Assembly: GCA_027031765.1 (NCBI GenBank)
Contig: JALVPN010000040.1
Coordinates: 1-53,254, forward strand
Length of the DNA stretch: 53,254 nucleotides
Direction of reading: 5' to 3'
Origin: Promethearchaeota archaeon
GTDB lineage: Archaea > Asgardarchaeota > Thorarchaeia > Thorarchaeales > Thorarchaeaceae
Made by a program: the position numbers and the translations under genes. The notes beneath the pieces are model-generated. The model made no database searches, was not told where the DNA came from, and was given only the letters and a program-made list of their open reading frames with translations. Shown piece after piece: positions 8,369 to 17,217 of this stretch. Position 1 is the first letter of the stretch. Each line of letters opens with the position of its first letter.

Positions 8369-8962
8369 CTACTCCTCTATGGTCCGCTCGGACACTCCGG
8401 TGTCTGTCACGCTCATGACGTGGATTGTACCACCCGACTGGATGTCACGGGCAATCCCGGCACGTACTGCACGGATAGCGATTTCCTCCGCTTCGGCCAC
8501 TGTCAGGTCGTCCCGGTACTCCGACTCAAGGACTCCGAAGGCTGTACGGGTGCCGGAACCAGCCGCAGTGAAGTCGTCGGGAATCAGGGAGCCCCCCATG
8601 TCCAAGGTGAACAGTGCTGGCCCCTCCTCATCCACACCGACAACAATCGTCTGCACAAATAGGGGCATCAACCTGCGTGCATAGAGTGTGTTAGCAATCA
8701 TCTTTGAAAGGGCCCGCACCGAAATAGGCTTCTTGCGGTTCAATTCGTATAACTTGATCCGGGCCTTCAGCTCGTTGACAAGCATCTGGTAGTCCGAGGT
8801 CAGTCCTGCCGATGCGAGCACAATGGTGTCTGTGAGTTTGAAAGCCTTGACCCCCTTGGTCGACAAGACCATCGTACCCCAACTTATCAGGGAGTCTGTA
8901 GCAACGACCACGCCATCTGTGCACTTGATGCCAACAACTGTTGCACCAGTCGGTAATGCCAT
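8369..8962 (-). CDS. psmB: Proteasome beta-type subunit, probably lacking the catalytic Thr1
   Basis: A 197-residue N-terminal-nucleophile hydrolase fold protein. The start ATG at 8962 has GAGGT 5-10 nt upstream and a TATA-like box near 9010. Active archaeal subunits have the pro-peptide junction G|TTTVGI; here the aligned residues are TGATVVGIK, so Thr1 is Ala7. The other active-site residues remain in register: Asp17 (ATDS), Lys33 (KGVKAF), Ser129 (AGSGTR), and Asp166/Ser169 (RDIQSGG). It is therefore likely a structural, non-catalytic beta subunit, with another active beta elsewhere in the genome. The upstream frame extends to 9280 but does not look coding. Confidence 0.88.
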   Translation of the reverse strand: MALPTGATVVGIKCTDGVVVATDSLISWGTMVLSTKGVKAFKLTDTIVLASAGLTSDYQMLVNELKARIKLYELNRKKPISVRALSKMIANTLYARRLMPLFVQTIVVGVDEEGPALFTLDMGGSLIPDDFTAAGSGTRTAFGVLESEYRDDLTVAEAEEIAIRAVRAGIARDIQSGGTIHVMSVTDTGVSERTIEE

Positions 8963-9004
8963 TAGTAGACCTCTAGAGGCTGATTCGGTAGGACTCTCGG
9001 CCAA

Positions 9005-9017
9005 TCCTCTTATAATC
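9005..9017 (-). promoter_or_regulatory. TATA-like box for the proteasome beta gene
   Basis: On the minus strand AGATTATAAGAGG lies about 45-55 nt before the ATG at 8962. The leader would be about 20 nt and contains the GAGGT ribosome site. Confidence 0.45.
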
Positions 9018-9019
9018 TT

Positions 9020-9413
9020 GCCTACTTGTGAACTGCACGCACCGACCCAACGGGTGGCCAGAAACGACCGTGACTCTAGGGCCAAGTGCAGTCCTCCAGC
9101 CAGGACGACCACGGCACGGCCATCAGAAGTGCGACTCAGGTGTTCCGTCCTCGGCCCATGGGAGGCAGATTGCGGCAGGCCATGGAAGACACAACCCGAC
9201 CACAGGCCCGGGTTCCAAACACTATGACTGTGCTGAAACATTGTTTCACAGGCCCTCCTGTACGGCCCCATACCACACATCCAGCTGCAACTCGACTCGA
9301 CCCTCTCTGTTCAGGTGCGCACAGCCCCATACGGAAACATGGACACGAGAGGAAGTGAGGTTTCGTAACTCTTTTCACACATTCTACAAAGACCCCGGTG
9401 ATGTGAACATACA
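9020..9413. other. Non-coding stretch between divergent psmB and NOG1 genes
   Basis: About 394 nt without a convincing gene. It contains a near-perfect palindrome at 9234-9248 (TGAAACA-T-TGTTTCA). I saw no tRNA T-arm, SRP or RNase P signature. The GGTGATG at 9398-9404 is a possible ribosome site for the downstream gene. Nothing else is recognised. Confidence 0.4.
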
Positions 9414-10487
9414 ATGCGGAGTTTCAACCCGTTCTCGGGCATCCCTACAATAATGACCGCAGAAGAAATCCTGAAGTTTGCGCACGAGAGGTCTGTACGG
9501 GCGAGAATGAAGAGCTCGCTCCGGATAAGCCGCGTGGAACGGACACGGATGCGAGAGATAACGCGGCTCAAGGAATTCGTGAGGAGCGTGAAGTCGAAAC
9601 TCCGTACCACAGTCGAGTCGTTCCCCTCAATGGAACACCTCCACCCGTTCTATCTTGAGCTTGCGGAGATACTTGTAGGCATCGACAGAATTAGGAGGGC
9701 TCTTGGCGCCATCTACAACTCGATTCCGGTAGTAGATGAGATTGCGAACAGACACATTGAAGCCTTGAAGCTTGCCAGCGACTATCGGCAGATGAAACGT
9801 TCACGCAGTGCTGCAAAGGGTCGTATAGCCTCGGTCATCCGAAGAACCGCAGCCAACCTCCAGACACTCATAGAGGCCCGACAGGTGCTGGCCAAGCTCC
9901 CAAGTGTGACACCCGATAGCCCGACTGTTGTGTGTGCAGGCTTTCCAAATGTGGGAAAGTCGACGCTGGTCAGGGCGGTATCGACAGCGGAGCCCACCAT
10001 TGCATACTATCCGTTCACGACGCGCGAAGTAATCGTGGGACACCTCATGGTCGGGGACACAATGGTGCAGGTCGTGGACACACCTGGAATCCTAGACAGA
10101 CCCATGTCCGAACGCAACGACATAGAACGGGCTGCGATTGCGGCCCTCAAGTATCTGGCCCATGTGATCATATTCATGGTAGACCCATCAGAGACCTGTG
10201 GGTGGCCACTGGACGAACAGTTCAACCTATACGATGAGATTGGACGGATGTTCCCACTGGTACCAATCTGTGGAGTCATCAACAAAGTTGACATTGCGCC
10301 ACCACACCATCTAGCGTCTGCAAGGGAACGAATGCCGGATGCGCACGAGATTGTCGCAAAGGATGGGCAGGGCGTGATAGAACTGATGACAGAGGTTGTT
10401 GAGGAAGCGGATGTCGACTCCAACAGAGAGCAGATAGTTGGCACACTGTCATTCCTTGACAGAGAGACCGACGCCACGGACAGTTAG
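9414..10487 (+). CDS. NOG1-family GTPase
   Basis: A 357-residue TRAFAC GTPase of the NOG1/Nog1p type (COG1084), implicated in large ribosomal subunit assembly in eukaryotes. An N-terminal helical bundle (residues 1-165) precedes the G domain: G1 GFPNVGKST (176-184), a Tyr-Tyr-Pro-Phe-Thr-Thr switch I (YYPFTTREV), G3 DTPGILDRP (222 on) and G4 NKVD. The ATG at 9414 follows GGTGATG. The last 39 nt overlap the 3' end of the convergent rtcA gene. A role in ribosome assembly is inferred from family membership. Confidence 0.9.
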   Translation: MRSFNPFSGIPTIMTAEEILKFAHERSVRARMKSSLRISRVERTRMREITRLKEFVRSVKSKLRTTVESFPSMEHLHPFYLELAEILVGIDRIRRALGAIYNSIPVVDEIANRHIEALKLASDYRQMKRSRSAAKGRIASVIRRTAANLQTLIEARQVLAKLPSVTPDSPTVVCAGFPNVGKSTLVRAVSTAEPTIAYYPFTTREVIVGHLMVGDTMVQVVDTPGILDRPMSERNDIERAAIAALKYLAHVIIFMVDPSETCGWPLDEQFNLYDEIGRMFPLVPICGVINKVDIAPPHHLASARERMPDAHEIVAKDGQGVIELMTEVVEEADVDSNREQIVGTLSFLDRETDATDS

Positions 10488-11522
10488 CAGGCCAGGCGTA
10501 CCAGTTGAGCCCTCAAGAGACAGGTCGGCATCAAGGAACCTGCTGGTGACCCAAAGGTTGGTCTTGAGATGTGATGTCACCCTAGTGATGCCAATCCTGC
10601 TCACGCCAGAGGCCATAGCAACATATGGCACCAACATGTCACAGAGATGCGAGTCCACAGCCAGACCTGTTGACAACTCACTGAGCAGAGAGGTGGCAGC
10701 CTCACGTCCGACCTGTTCGGCGGGCTTGCCCCGAGTCCCCAAGGAGTCAGAACCGATGCGCATCCCACTGCCCGACTCGGCCCACAGTACGATGCCGCTC
10801 CCGGGGCCGAGATGTGGGTCGCTCTTGCGGTCATAACTCTCAGTCTCAATCTGTACTGGGCATGATAGCGTCCCTTGGAGTACCTCCGCAGCTGCTTGTG
10901 CCTGACGGACTGCAACGTGTCTAGGCAGTCTGACACAGTGTGAGAGACCATAGATTGACTGGAGGTTGCCAAACCCATCAAAGTGGACAGGATGAATGGA
11001 TTCAGTTGGCCACACCCTGCACCGCACTGTCCCACCACCACGGGGATAGTGGCCACGTCGAATGACCTTGGTGTCGACTGTTACACCAAGATGGCGGATC
11101 GTGTGGCCGAACACGTGGACCATGTAGTCGATTGGTGGGCTCCAGGCAACATCAGTACCACCGGTCAGTGTCAACTCTGAGGGTTCAGGGCAAAGGGCCA
11201 GTGCCGGGAAGACTGCTTGCAGGACGAGGGAGATGGAACCGGCGGTGCCAATGTCGTATGAGAATGTACCACCGTGCCGGCTGCAGGGTATGAACTCAAG
11301 CCGGGTACTCCCCACCTCTAGGCCGCTCACCTCCGCATCAACAACCCGGGCAATCAGCTCGACGCCTGCAATGTGTTGCCTCCTCAGACCCGGGTTCGAC
11401 CGGCCAGACCGGATGTTGATAATCCGGACTGGGCGCATGGTGACGGCAGAGAGACTGACTGAAGTCCGGACAATCTGCCCGCCACCTTCCCCATATGAAC
11501 CGTCGATTATTGTGAAATTCAT
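10449..11522 (-). CDS. rtcA: RNA 3'-terminal phosphate cyclase
   Basis: A 357-residue enzyme that uses ATP to convert RNA 3'-phosphates to 2',3'-cyclic phosphates. It starts with the family hallmark IDGSYGEGGGQIVRTSVSLS and NPGLRRQHIAGVEL, has HYPRGGGTVRCRV mid-protein, and keeps the adenylylated histidine in the S-H-x-x-T-N motif (SHLKTNLWV, about residue 317). The start at 11522 lies about 27 nt after a minus-strand TATA-like box (11545-11555), so the mRNA is predicted to be leaderless. It is divergent from the NMN adenylyltransferase gene and its 3' end overlaps the NOG1 gene by 39 nt. Confidence 0.93.
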   Translation of the reverse strand: MNFTIIDGSYGEGGGQIVRTSVSLSAVTMRPVRIINIRSGRSNPGLRRQHIAGVELIARVVDAEVSGLEVGSTRLEFIPCSRHGGTFSYDIGTAGSISLVLQAVFPALALCPEPSELTLTGGTDVAWSPPIDYMVHVFGHTIRHLGVTVDTKVIRRGHYPRGGGTVRCRVWPTESIHPVHFDGFGNLQSIYGLSHCVRLPRHVAVRQAQAAAEVLQGTLSCPVQIETESYDRKSDPHLGPGSGIVLWAESGSGMRIGSDSLGTRGKPAEQVGREAATSLLSELSTGLAVDSHLCDMLVPYVAMASGVSRIGITRVTSHLKTNLWVTSRFLDADLSLEGSTGTPGLLTVRGVGLSVKE

Positions 11523-11544
11523 CGTCCTGACAACGCGGTGACAG

Positions 11545-11555
11545 TACAATTAAGG
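11545..11555 (-). promoter_or_regulatory. TATA-like box for rtcA
   Basis: CCTTAATTGTA on the minus strand ends about 23 nt before the ATG at 11522, giving a leaderless transcript. Confidence 0.5.
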
Positions 11556-11587
11556 CCTTTTGATTGGACTGGACACCATGCCAAACC

Positions 11588-11594
11588 CTTTATT
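11588..11594 (+). promoter_or_regulatory. TATA-like box for nicotinamide-nucleotide adenylyltransferase gene
   Basis: CTTTATT, preceded by AAACC, lies about 31-37 nt before the ATG at 11625. A leader shorter than 10 nt is expected. Confidence 0.5.
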
Positions 11595-11624
11595 GTCGGG
11601 GGCAACAGTGGGGGACGAGGCAGC

Positions 11625-12146
11625 ATGGTAGCAGTGTTCATTGGCCGGTTCCAGCCAGTCCACCGGGGGCACATCCACACAATAAGGCAGATACTATCGG
11701 AAGAGGGCGAGTTGATAATTGCAATAGGCAGCGCACAGTATTCTCACACACCTGACAACCCGTTCAGTGGAGGCGAGCGTGTCATGTTCCTCCACCATGC
11801 ACTGATAGAGGAGGGCATCGACATGAGCAGGGTATACATAGTCCCGGTACCAGATATCCACATCCACCCGTTGTGGGTCGCACATCTCAAGTCGCTGACC
11901 CCGTATTTTGACAGGGCATATACGCACAATCCACTCGTACGCCGATTGCTTGAAGATGCCGGGGTAGAAGTTTGTGAGACCAAGTTGTTAGAGAGGAGCA
12001 GGTTCAGCGCAGAACATGTACGAGAGCTCTTGCGGCAAGGTGGCAACTGGGAGGCGCTTGTCCCCCCGAGTGTGGCAGCCCTGATCAAGAAACACAAGAT
12101 GGACGAACGTGTGAGAGCAATTGGCGATACTAGACTGAAACGATAA
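11625..12146 (+). CDS. nadM: Nicotinamide-nucleotide adenylyltransferase (archaeal type)
   Basis: A 173-residue nucleotidyltransferase of the HxGH superfamily that makes NAD from NMN and ATP. It opens with AVFIGRFQPVHRGHIHTI (the HRGH site), has GSAQYSHTPDNPFSGGERV, which binds the adenine and phosphates, and ends in RSRFSAEHVRELL, the equivalent of the ISxTxxR phosphate motif. Its length fits the archaeal family. The ATG at 11625 is chosen because it is just downstream of the predicted transcription start and begins the first beta strand. Confidence 0.93.
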   Translation: MVAVFIGRFQPVHRGHIHTIRQILSEEGELIIAIGSAQYSHTPDNPFSGGERVMFLHHALIEEGIDMSRVYIVPVPDIHIHPLWVAHLKSLTPYFDRAYTHNPLVRRLLEDAGVEVCETKLLERSRFSAEHVRELLRQGGNWEALVPPSVAALIKKHKMDERVRAIGDTRLKR

Positions 12147-12223
12147 CCAACTGGCTAAGATATGTCACATCACACGGGACGGGGGCACAGGACTGGTCGT
12201 GGTGGGAGTGGGACAGGGGAGGG

Positions 12224-12232
12224 TTTAAATAA
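12224..12232 (+). promoter_or_regulatory. TATA-like box for proS
   Basis: TTTAAATAA is one of the best TATA matches in the window. It predicts a transcription start near 12255 and a leader of about 100 nt. Confidence 0.6.
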
Positions 12233-12250
12233 GAAGTAGAAGGGACGGGA

Positions 12251-12326
12251 TGGTGGTGAACGAGTGTGCCAGGTGAACGTGTTCCGGACTCCTACTGAAA
12301 CGCTGTTTTTCTCCACCAGCTCGTTC
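12251..12326 (+). promoter_or_regulatory. Structured 5' leader of proS with two competing pairings
   Basis: TGGTGG (12251-12256) can pair with CCACCA (12313-12318), and the adjacent GAACGAG (12258-12264) can pair with CTCGTTC (12320-12326). The two helices interlock, so they are either alternatives or a pseudoknot enclosing about 48 nt. They sit 35 nt before the start codon. A regulatory role is inference. Confidence 0.35.
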
Positions 12327-12360
12327 TCCGTTGTCAAGTTTCTTTGCAGGAGGTCATGTG

Positions 12361-13845
12361 ATGTCAGGCACTGATGGACAGAAACAAGGCAGCCGGGTTA
12401 TCTTCAATATAAGCAAGGAGAAGAACTTCCCTGACTGGTTCGGTGAGATTGTCAAGGTTGCCGAACTTGCTGATATCCGCTATGGTGTGAAGGGCTTCAC
12501 GCCGTTCATGCCATGGAGCGTCATCAGCATGGAAATCATGTACGACCTCTACGAGGCGGCACTGCAACGGAAGGGACATCTCCCAATGATATTTCCCACA
12601 CTCATTCCAGAGAGCAATCTCCGGAGGGAGGCACAGCACGTAGAGGGGTTTACACCCCAAGTGTTCTGGATTCGCGAGATAGGTGACGGGGAAGAGCTGG
12701 AGGAACGGCTGGCACTCAGACCGACCAGCGAGACCGCAATATACCCCATGTATGCGCTCTGGGTCAGGAGCTGGCGTGACCTGCCCATGAAGAGGTACCA
12801 GCGGGCCTCTGTCTTTCGCTCGGAGGTCAAGAGTACAAGGCCATTCCTACGCGGCCGCGAGTTCCTATGGATAGAGAGCCACAATGTGTATGCCACTCAT
12901 GAGGAGGCCAAGGCCCAGGTACGAGAAGACCTTGAAACAACAAAAGAGGTAGTAACAGGCGAACTCGGCATCCCGGTGATGGTGTTCCGGAGGACACAGT
13001 GGGACAAGTTCCCAGGAGGCGTCGACACCTATGCGGCTGACACGCTGATGCCCGACGGCAAGCTAATCCAGTTGCCGTCCACACATGACCTTGGGGACAA
13101 CTTCGCGCGTGCGTTTGACATCAAGTACCTGAACAAGGACAACGAGATGGTGTACGCGTACCAGACATGCTATGGCCCTGCCATCTCCCGTATCTATGGG
13201 GCAATGATTGCAGTACACGGGGACGACAGGGGCCTGAGGCTGCCATTCAAGGTCGCACCATATCAGGTGGTCATAGTGCCAATAGTCAAGTCATCGACCG
13301 TCGAACAGGTCATGAACTACGCCCGACAGATTGAGGATTGCCTGAAGGAATCAGGGCTCCGCGTGCACCTAGACGACCGGGAGCAGACGCCCGGGTGGAA
13401 GTACAACTTCTGGGAGATGAAGGGAGTGCCAGTGCGAGTACAGGTCGGGCCACGTGAGGTGAAAGACAGGACGGCCACGGTGTTCAGACGCGACCTGCTC
13501 ACAAAGGAAACCATAGCACTGGACAAGCTGGAGGAGTACATCTGGGAACTCGGCGCAGACATGGACAGGACGCTCAGAGAACAGGCAGAGGCTAGGTTCG
13601 AAGGGCTGATTGTCGACGCGTGGTCGTTGGAAGAGATTGACAAGGCATTGGACGAAGGCAAGGTGGCACGGGTGCCGTTCTGCACTACCGAAATGGCTGG
13701 GCGTGAGTGTGCTGAGATCATAAAGGAGGAAACAGGCGGCGATGTCCGGGGGACGCGTATAGATGTTGAAGAGAGGGCGGAGGGCACATGTGTTGCATGT
13801 GGCAAGTCGGCAGGCGCAGTAGTGTACATAGCAAGGTCGTACTGA
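12361..13845 (+). CDS. proS: Prolyl-tRNA synthetase, archaeal/eukaryotic type
   Basis: A 494-residue class II aminoacyl-tRNA synthetase. The start ATG at 12361 has AGGAGGT about 6 nt upstream; an earlier TTG-type start is less likely. Class II motifs visible: motif 2 (YQRASVFRSEVKSTRPFLRGREF) and the Pro-binding TPGWKYNFWEMKGVPVRVQVG region of the anticodon-binding domain (about residues 290-400). The C-terminal zinc domain has PFC, GREC and CVACGK cysteines and ends in the conserved ...ARSY tyrosine. It charges tRNA-Pro; a tRNA-Pro(CGG) gene is also in this window. Confidence 0.95.
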   Translation: MSGTDGQKQGSRVIFNISKEKNFPDWFGEIVKVAELADIRYGVKGFTPFMPWSVISMEIMYDLYEAALQRKGHLPMIFPTLIPESNLRREAQHVEGFTPQVFWIREIGDGEELEERLALRPTSETAIYPMYALWVRSWRDLPMKRYQRASVFRSEVKSTRPFLRGREFLWIESHNVYATHEEAKAQVREDLETTKEVVTGELGIPVMVFRRTQWDKFPGGVDTYAADTLMPDGKLIQLPSTHDLGDNFARAFDIKYLNKDNEMVYAYQTCYGPAISRIYGAMIAVHGDDRGLRLPFKVAPYQVVIVPIVKSSTVEQVMNYARQIEDCLKESGLRVHLDDREQTPGWKYNFWEMKGVPVRVQVGPREVKDRTATVFRRDLLTKETIALDKLEEYIWELGADMDRTLREQAEARFEGLIVDAWSLEEIDKALDEGKVARVPFCTTEMAGRECAEIIKEETGGDVRGTRIDVEERAEGTCVACGKSAGAVVYIARSY

Positions 13846-13872
13846 ACCCAAGCACATGGAGCAGCATTGGTC

Positions 13873-14974
13873 ATGACACAGGACGTGGTGCTAGTCCCGC
13901 AGCCACACGGAGTGGTGGAAGAGTTCCGTAAGATCATAGGTGGGGCGGCCGGGGTTGTCGAGTCGGCACGCGATGTCGAGTCGAGGGTGGCCAACGGGGC
14001 AGATGCGACCTTTGTTGCGTCTGGTCGCAGTGCCAGGCGAATACATAAGGCGCGCTCCGAGGCTGCGGCTGATCCAGACATTCAGCGCTGGCGTGGATGG
14101 CATAGACCGTGCAGCTGTACTTGAGCGTGGTGACATCATCGTCTGCAATTCGCACCTGAACGCCTCCGAGGTCGCAGAATATGCGGTCGCGCTCCTACTC
14201 TGCGCTGCCAAGCGGACTGTGCCGAGGAACCGTGACTTCCGGACTGGGAGCTGGAAGCACGGGTGAGGAGGACCGTTCAAGAACATCGGGATACAGGGAA
14301 AGACCGCTCTCGTCGTGGGATCAGGGCATGTGGGCATGGAGATTGCAAGTCGCCCCCGGTGTTTAGGTATGAGAATAATAGTGGTCACGCGTACCGGTCG
14401 GGCATCACACCCCGAATCTGCAGACCGTGTACTCTCACTGAGCGACCTAGCCACAGCAGTCCCTGAGGCCGACTTTGTCGTCCTGCCCCCACCACTAACG
14501 GAGGAGGACCGCGGCCTTGTTGACGAAGAGTTCATAGCGCTGATGAAGCCGTCGGCAATACTGGTGAACGTATCGAGGAGCGCTGTTGTCGATGAGGGAG
14601 CACTCTACGAGGCCCTCAGGACGAGAAGGACTGCCGAGGCCGCGCTGGACGCATGGTGGGACTATCCAAAGGACAGGGGAAGGAGCAGACAGTTCCCATC
14701 GGTGCACTTCGACTTTCACAGCCTTGACAATGCCGTGCTCACACCACACAGAGCCGCATACTCCGAACAGGCAAGCAGTGAGCAGGAGAGGTTTGCAGTG
14801 GAGAACGTCCTGCGGTTCCTACGCGGCGAGACCCCCCTCGACATCATGGACATACACAAGGTACTAGCACTGGCAGGGCTCCCCCGGTCCAGAGGCAACA
14901 TTCATCTGTCAGTGATAACGAACCGGGCTGCAGTCATCCCGATAGCGGTATGCAACAGCGAACGCTATAAGTGA
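13873..14974 (+). pseudogene. D-2-hydroxyacid dehydrogenase, disrupted by a frameshift and an in-frame TGA
   Basis: Three pieces form one NAD-dependent 2-hydroxyacid dehydrogenase of about 365 residues. Residues from 13873 read TQDVVLVPQPHG...DATFVAS. Near 14010-14035 the frame changes by one base and continues VPGEYIRRAPRLRLIQTFSAGVDG. A TGA at 14264-14266 interrupts TGSWKHG[stop]GGPF, after which the same frame gives GKTALVVGSGHVGMEIA (NAD site), NVSRSAVVDEGAL (catalytic Arg) and LTPHRAAYS (catalytic His). TGA may be a mutated TGG (Trp). The remaining code is intact, so this is either a recent pseudogene or contains sequencing errors. Confidence 0.8.
14963..14973 (+). promoter_or_regulatory. 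TATA-like box for the HhH-MutS gene
   Basis: CGCTATAAGTG lies about 50 nt before the GTG start at 15021, overlapping the end of the pseudogene. Confidence 0.4.
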
Positions 14975-15020
14975 AGATGAGTCCACTGAGCGCTGAACGG
15001 CAAGTACAGAGGTTGGAGCA

Positions 15021-17207
15021 GTGAGCATCACGAGCCTATCGGATGTCCCGGGCGTTGGTGAGAAGGTGCGTAAGGCACTCGTCGAGCATTTTGGAAGTGA
15101 GGAGATAGCGCTCAAGGTCATCAAGGACACGCGGGTCGACCTCGTGGCGGCGGTCCCCGGTATTGGCACCCGGCAGGCCATCAACATCGTCAAGGGTGCC
15201 TTCGAACAGGAGTTTGGTGCAAGTGCCAACATGATCCTGCGTACACCGGACATAAGGAAGATATACGAGGCGAGTCTAGACATCATCCGTGAATATGCAA
15301 ACACAACATATGCCAAGGACAGACTGCTCCTCTACTTCCCACTCCCACCCGAGAAGATTGATGTCATAATGGAACGACAGACATACTTTGCTGATGCATC
15401 GGACTTCGCCAAACAACTCGACAATGAGATGAGGACACAGATACGGGAACTGTTGAAACGCATGAGAGGACTCTACAGGAGGGCGCGGCCGAAGCGGACA
15501 GAGGGGAGGGTGCTCCTGACCAACGACGCCCAGACATTCGACCGGCTGATAGAGGCGGGTGTGGACCGGTGGTGTCCGGTCTACGTCCTGTCCGAGGGGG
15601 AGAACTGCATCGACTATGCCAAGGGATACGACTTTGTGCTGTTCATCAGCCCACGGGGTGACTATGATGAGTCACTAGACATGATTGACAATGTCGAAGT
15701 CCTCGGAAAAGACTGGACAATAGATGATGTGCTCCCCGAGCGGACCATCGGGTTCTACTCACGGAACTACCGCGTGATTGATGCTGCATGCCAGTTGGCT
15801 GCGATACTCCAGCACCTACCGACCAACAGGTCGATGGAGAGGTTCGTGGAAGGGATTGACTTTGACAGCCTGAAACGCGTCGGAGAGGTGCTCCAGCAGC
15901 TTGATGAGGACGGTGAGATTGCAGCCGGGATGGATCCCGAGCTCGACAGGTACCGACAGGCTGTGAAGGCCTTCCCGACTGCCATAGCTGAAGTCGAAGC
16001 ATGGCTGAACGAAGAGATCCGGTCCCGGATTTCCAAGAGCAAAGTGACCCTTGGCGGCCAGCAGATTATCAGCATTCTGCAGTCAGCAGACTTCGAGGGG
16101 GCTGAAACATCAGCGCTGAGGAACATGTTGCCGGCCGAGATAGTAGAAACGTTCTCAGAGACCATCCAGCAGGCAGAAGACAGGCTTGTCGAGATGCTGG
16201 GACTCACCGTACGCGAGGCCGACTGGGTGTCGGGTATTGTGAGTGAGGAGATTGCGCTGCCTGTGCGAATGATCCCTGCGGGGATTAATGATCTTGAGGA
16301 CCGACTCAGACGTCTCTACGCTGAGAAACGCTTCAGACTGTTGAAGAAGGTGGCCTCAGAACTGAACAAGCTCAGGGACTCTGTCACACGGGCAGTCCAG
16401 AGCCTGCTTGAGTTTGACCTGTTCCTTGCAGTGGGACTGTTCTCAGTTGACTACGACCTCCGGACACCAAACATCTCCATGGAGTACAGGGGTGTTGGAG
16501 TCAGGGGTGCTAGGAACCTGTTCCTCGTGCAGAGCATGTTGAAAGGAAAACACGGGCCAGTCCAGCCCATAGACTACAGCATTGGCGCCACACCATTCCG
16601 CCCCGAGGGGACCGCTCAGGAGAACTGTGCGATACTGTCGGGGGCCAACAGCGGTGGAAAGACCACGACCATTCAGACCCTTGCACAGATAGTGACCCTT
16701 GCACAGGCAGGGTTTCCGGTGCCAGCAGAAACCGCCCATCTGTGCGTATTTGAAGAGGTCTATTTCTTCTACAAGAGCAGGGGCATGGTGAGTGCGGGGG
16801 CATTTGAAACCACCCTGAAGCAGTTTGCGGACATAGTCGTGTCCGAAAAGTCGAAACTTGCACTGTTCGACGAGGTGGAGGCCATCACGGAACCGGGCAG
16901 CGCGGCGAACGTGATTGCAGGACTCGTTGAGATACTCCAGAAGGACTCCCGGAGCTGTACAGTGATTTGCAGTCACCTCGCAAGGGAGATAAGAGAGGCC
17001 ACTGATGTCCCACTCCGTATTGATGGTATCGAGGCCCGTGGCCTTGACGAGAACCTGGACCTCATTGTTGACCGGACGCCAAGGTTCGGCTACCTTGCAC
17101 GTAGTACACCCGAACTCATAGTGGAGCGGCTCGCGAAGCTGGCCAAGGAACCAAAGAAGACAGTATACATGAAGATACTTGAGAACTTGCAACGGGTACG
17201 ACAATAG
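15021..17207 (+). CDS. MutS-like ATPase with N-terminal helix-hairpin-helix domain
   Basis: A 728-residue protein starting at GTG, with GGAG 5 nt upstream. Residues 1-65 hold two helix-hairpin-helix motifs (SDVPGVGEKVRKALVEHFG and AAVPGIGTRQAINIV) for DNA binding. The middle is a MutS-type lever/clamp helical region. The C-terminal MutS ATPase has Walker A SGANSGGKTTTIQTL (about residues 540-555), Walker B KLALFDEVEA and the TVICSHLAREI switch. No Smr nuclease or mismatch-recognition N-domain is seen, so this is a MutS2/MutS5-like protein rather than a classical mismatch sensor. A phosphoesterase gene follows after 10 nt. Confidence 0.85.
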   Translation: MSITSLSDVPGVGEKVRKALVEHFGSEEIALKVIKDTRVDLVAAVPGIGTRQAINIVKGAFEQEFGASANMILRTPDIRKIYEASLDIIREYANTTYAKDRLLLYFPLPPEKIDVIMERQTYFADASDFAKQLDNEMRTQIRELLKRMRGLYRRARPKRTEGRVLLTNDAQTFDRLIEAGVDRWCPVYVLSEGENCIDYAKGYDFVLFISPRGDYDESLDMIDNVEVLGKDWTIDDVLPERTIGFYSRNYRVIDAACQLAAILQHLPTNRSMERFVEGIDFDSLKRVGEVLQQLDEDGEIAAGMDPELDRYRQAVKAFPTAIAEVEAWLNEEIRSRISKSKVTLGGQQIISILQSADFEGAETSALRNMLPAEIVETFSETIQQAEDRLVEMLGLTVREADWVSGIVSEEIALPVRMIPAGINDLEDRLRRLYAEKRFRLLKKVASELNKLRDSVTRAVQSLLEFDLFLAVGLFSVDYDLRTPNISMEYRGVGVRGARNLFLVQSMLKGKHGPVQPIDYSIGATPFRPEGTAQENCAILSGANSGGKTTTIQTLAQIVTLAQAGFPVPAETAHLCVFEEVYFFYKSRGMVSAGAFETTLKQFADIVVSEKSKLALFDEVEAITEPGSAANVIAGLVEILQKDSRSCTVICSHLAREIREATDVPLRIDGIEARGLDENLDLIVDRTPRFGYLARSTPELIVERLAKLAKEPKKTVYMKILENLQRVRQ

Positions 17208-17217
17208 GTGAGCAGGA

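Noticed and set aside
8963-9280. An N-terminal extension of the proteasome beta gene
   Set aside because: The extension crosses the TATA-like box and lacks conserved character; ATG 8962 has a ribosome site.
13317-14081. A 254-codon minus-strand open frame opposite proS and the pseudogene
   Set aside because: Ser/Thr-rich composition with no motif; it is a shadow of proS, whose own frame has strong family motifs.
14264-14266. TGA read as selenocysteine
   Set aside because: A second lesion (a frame change) is present, the position is probably Trp in relatives, and no SECIS-like hairpin was seen.
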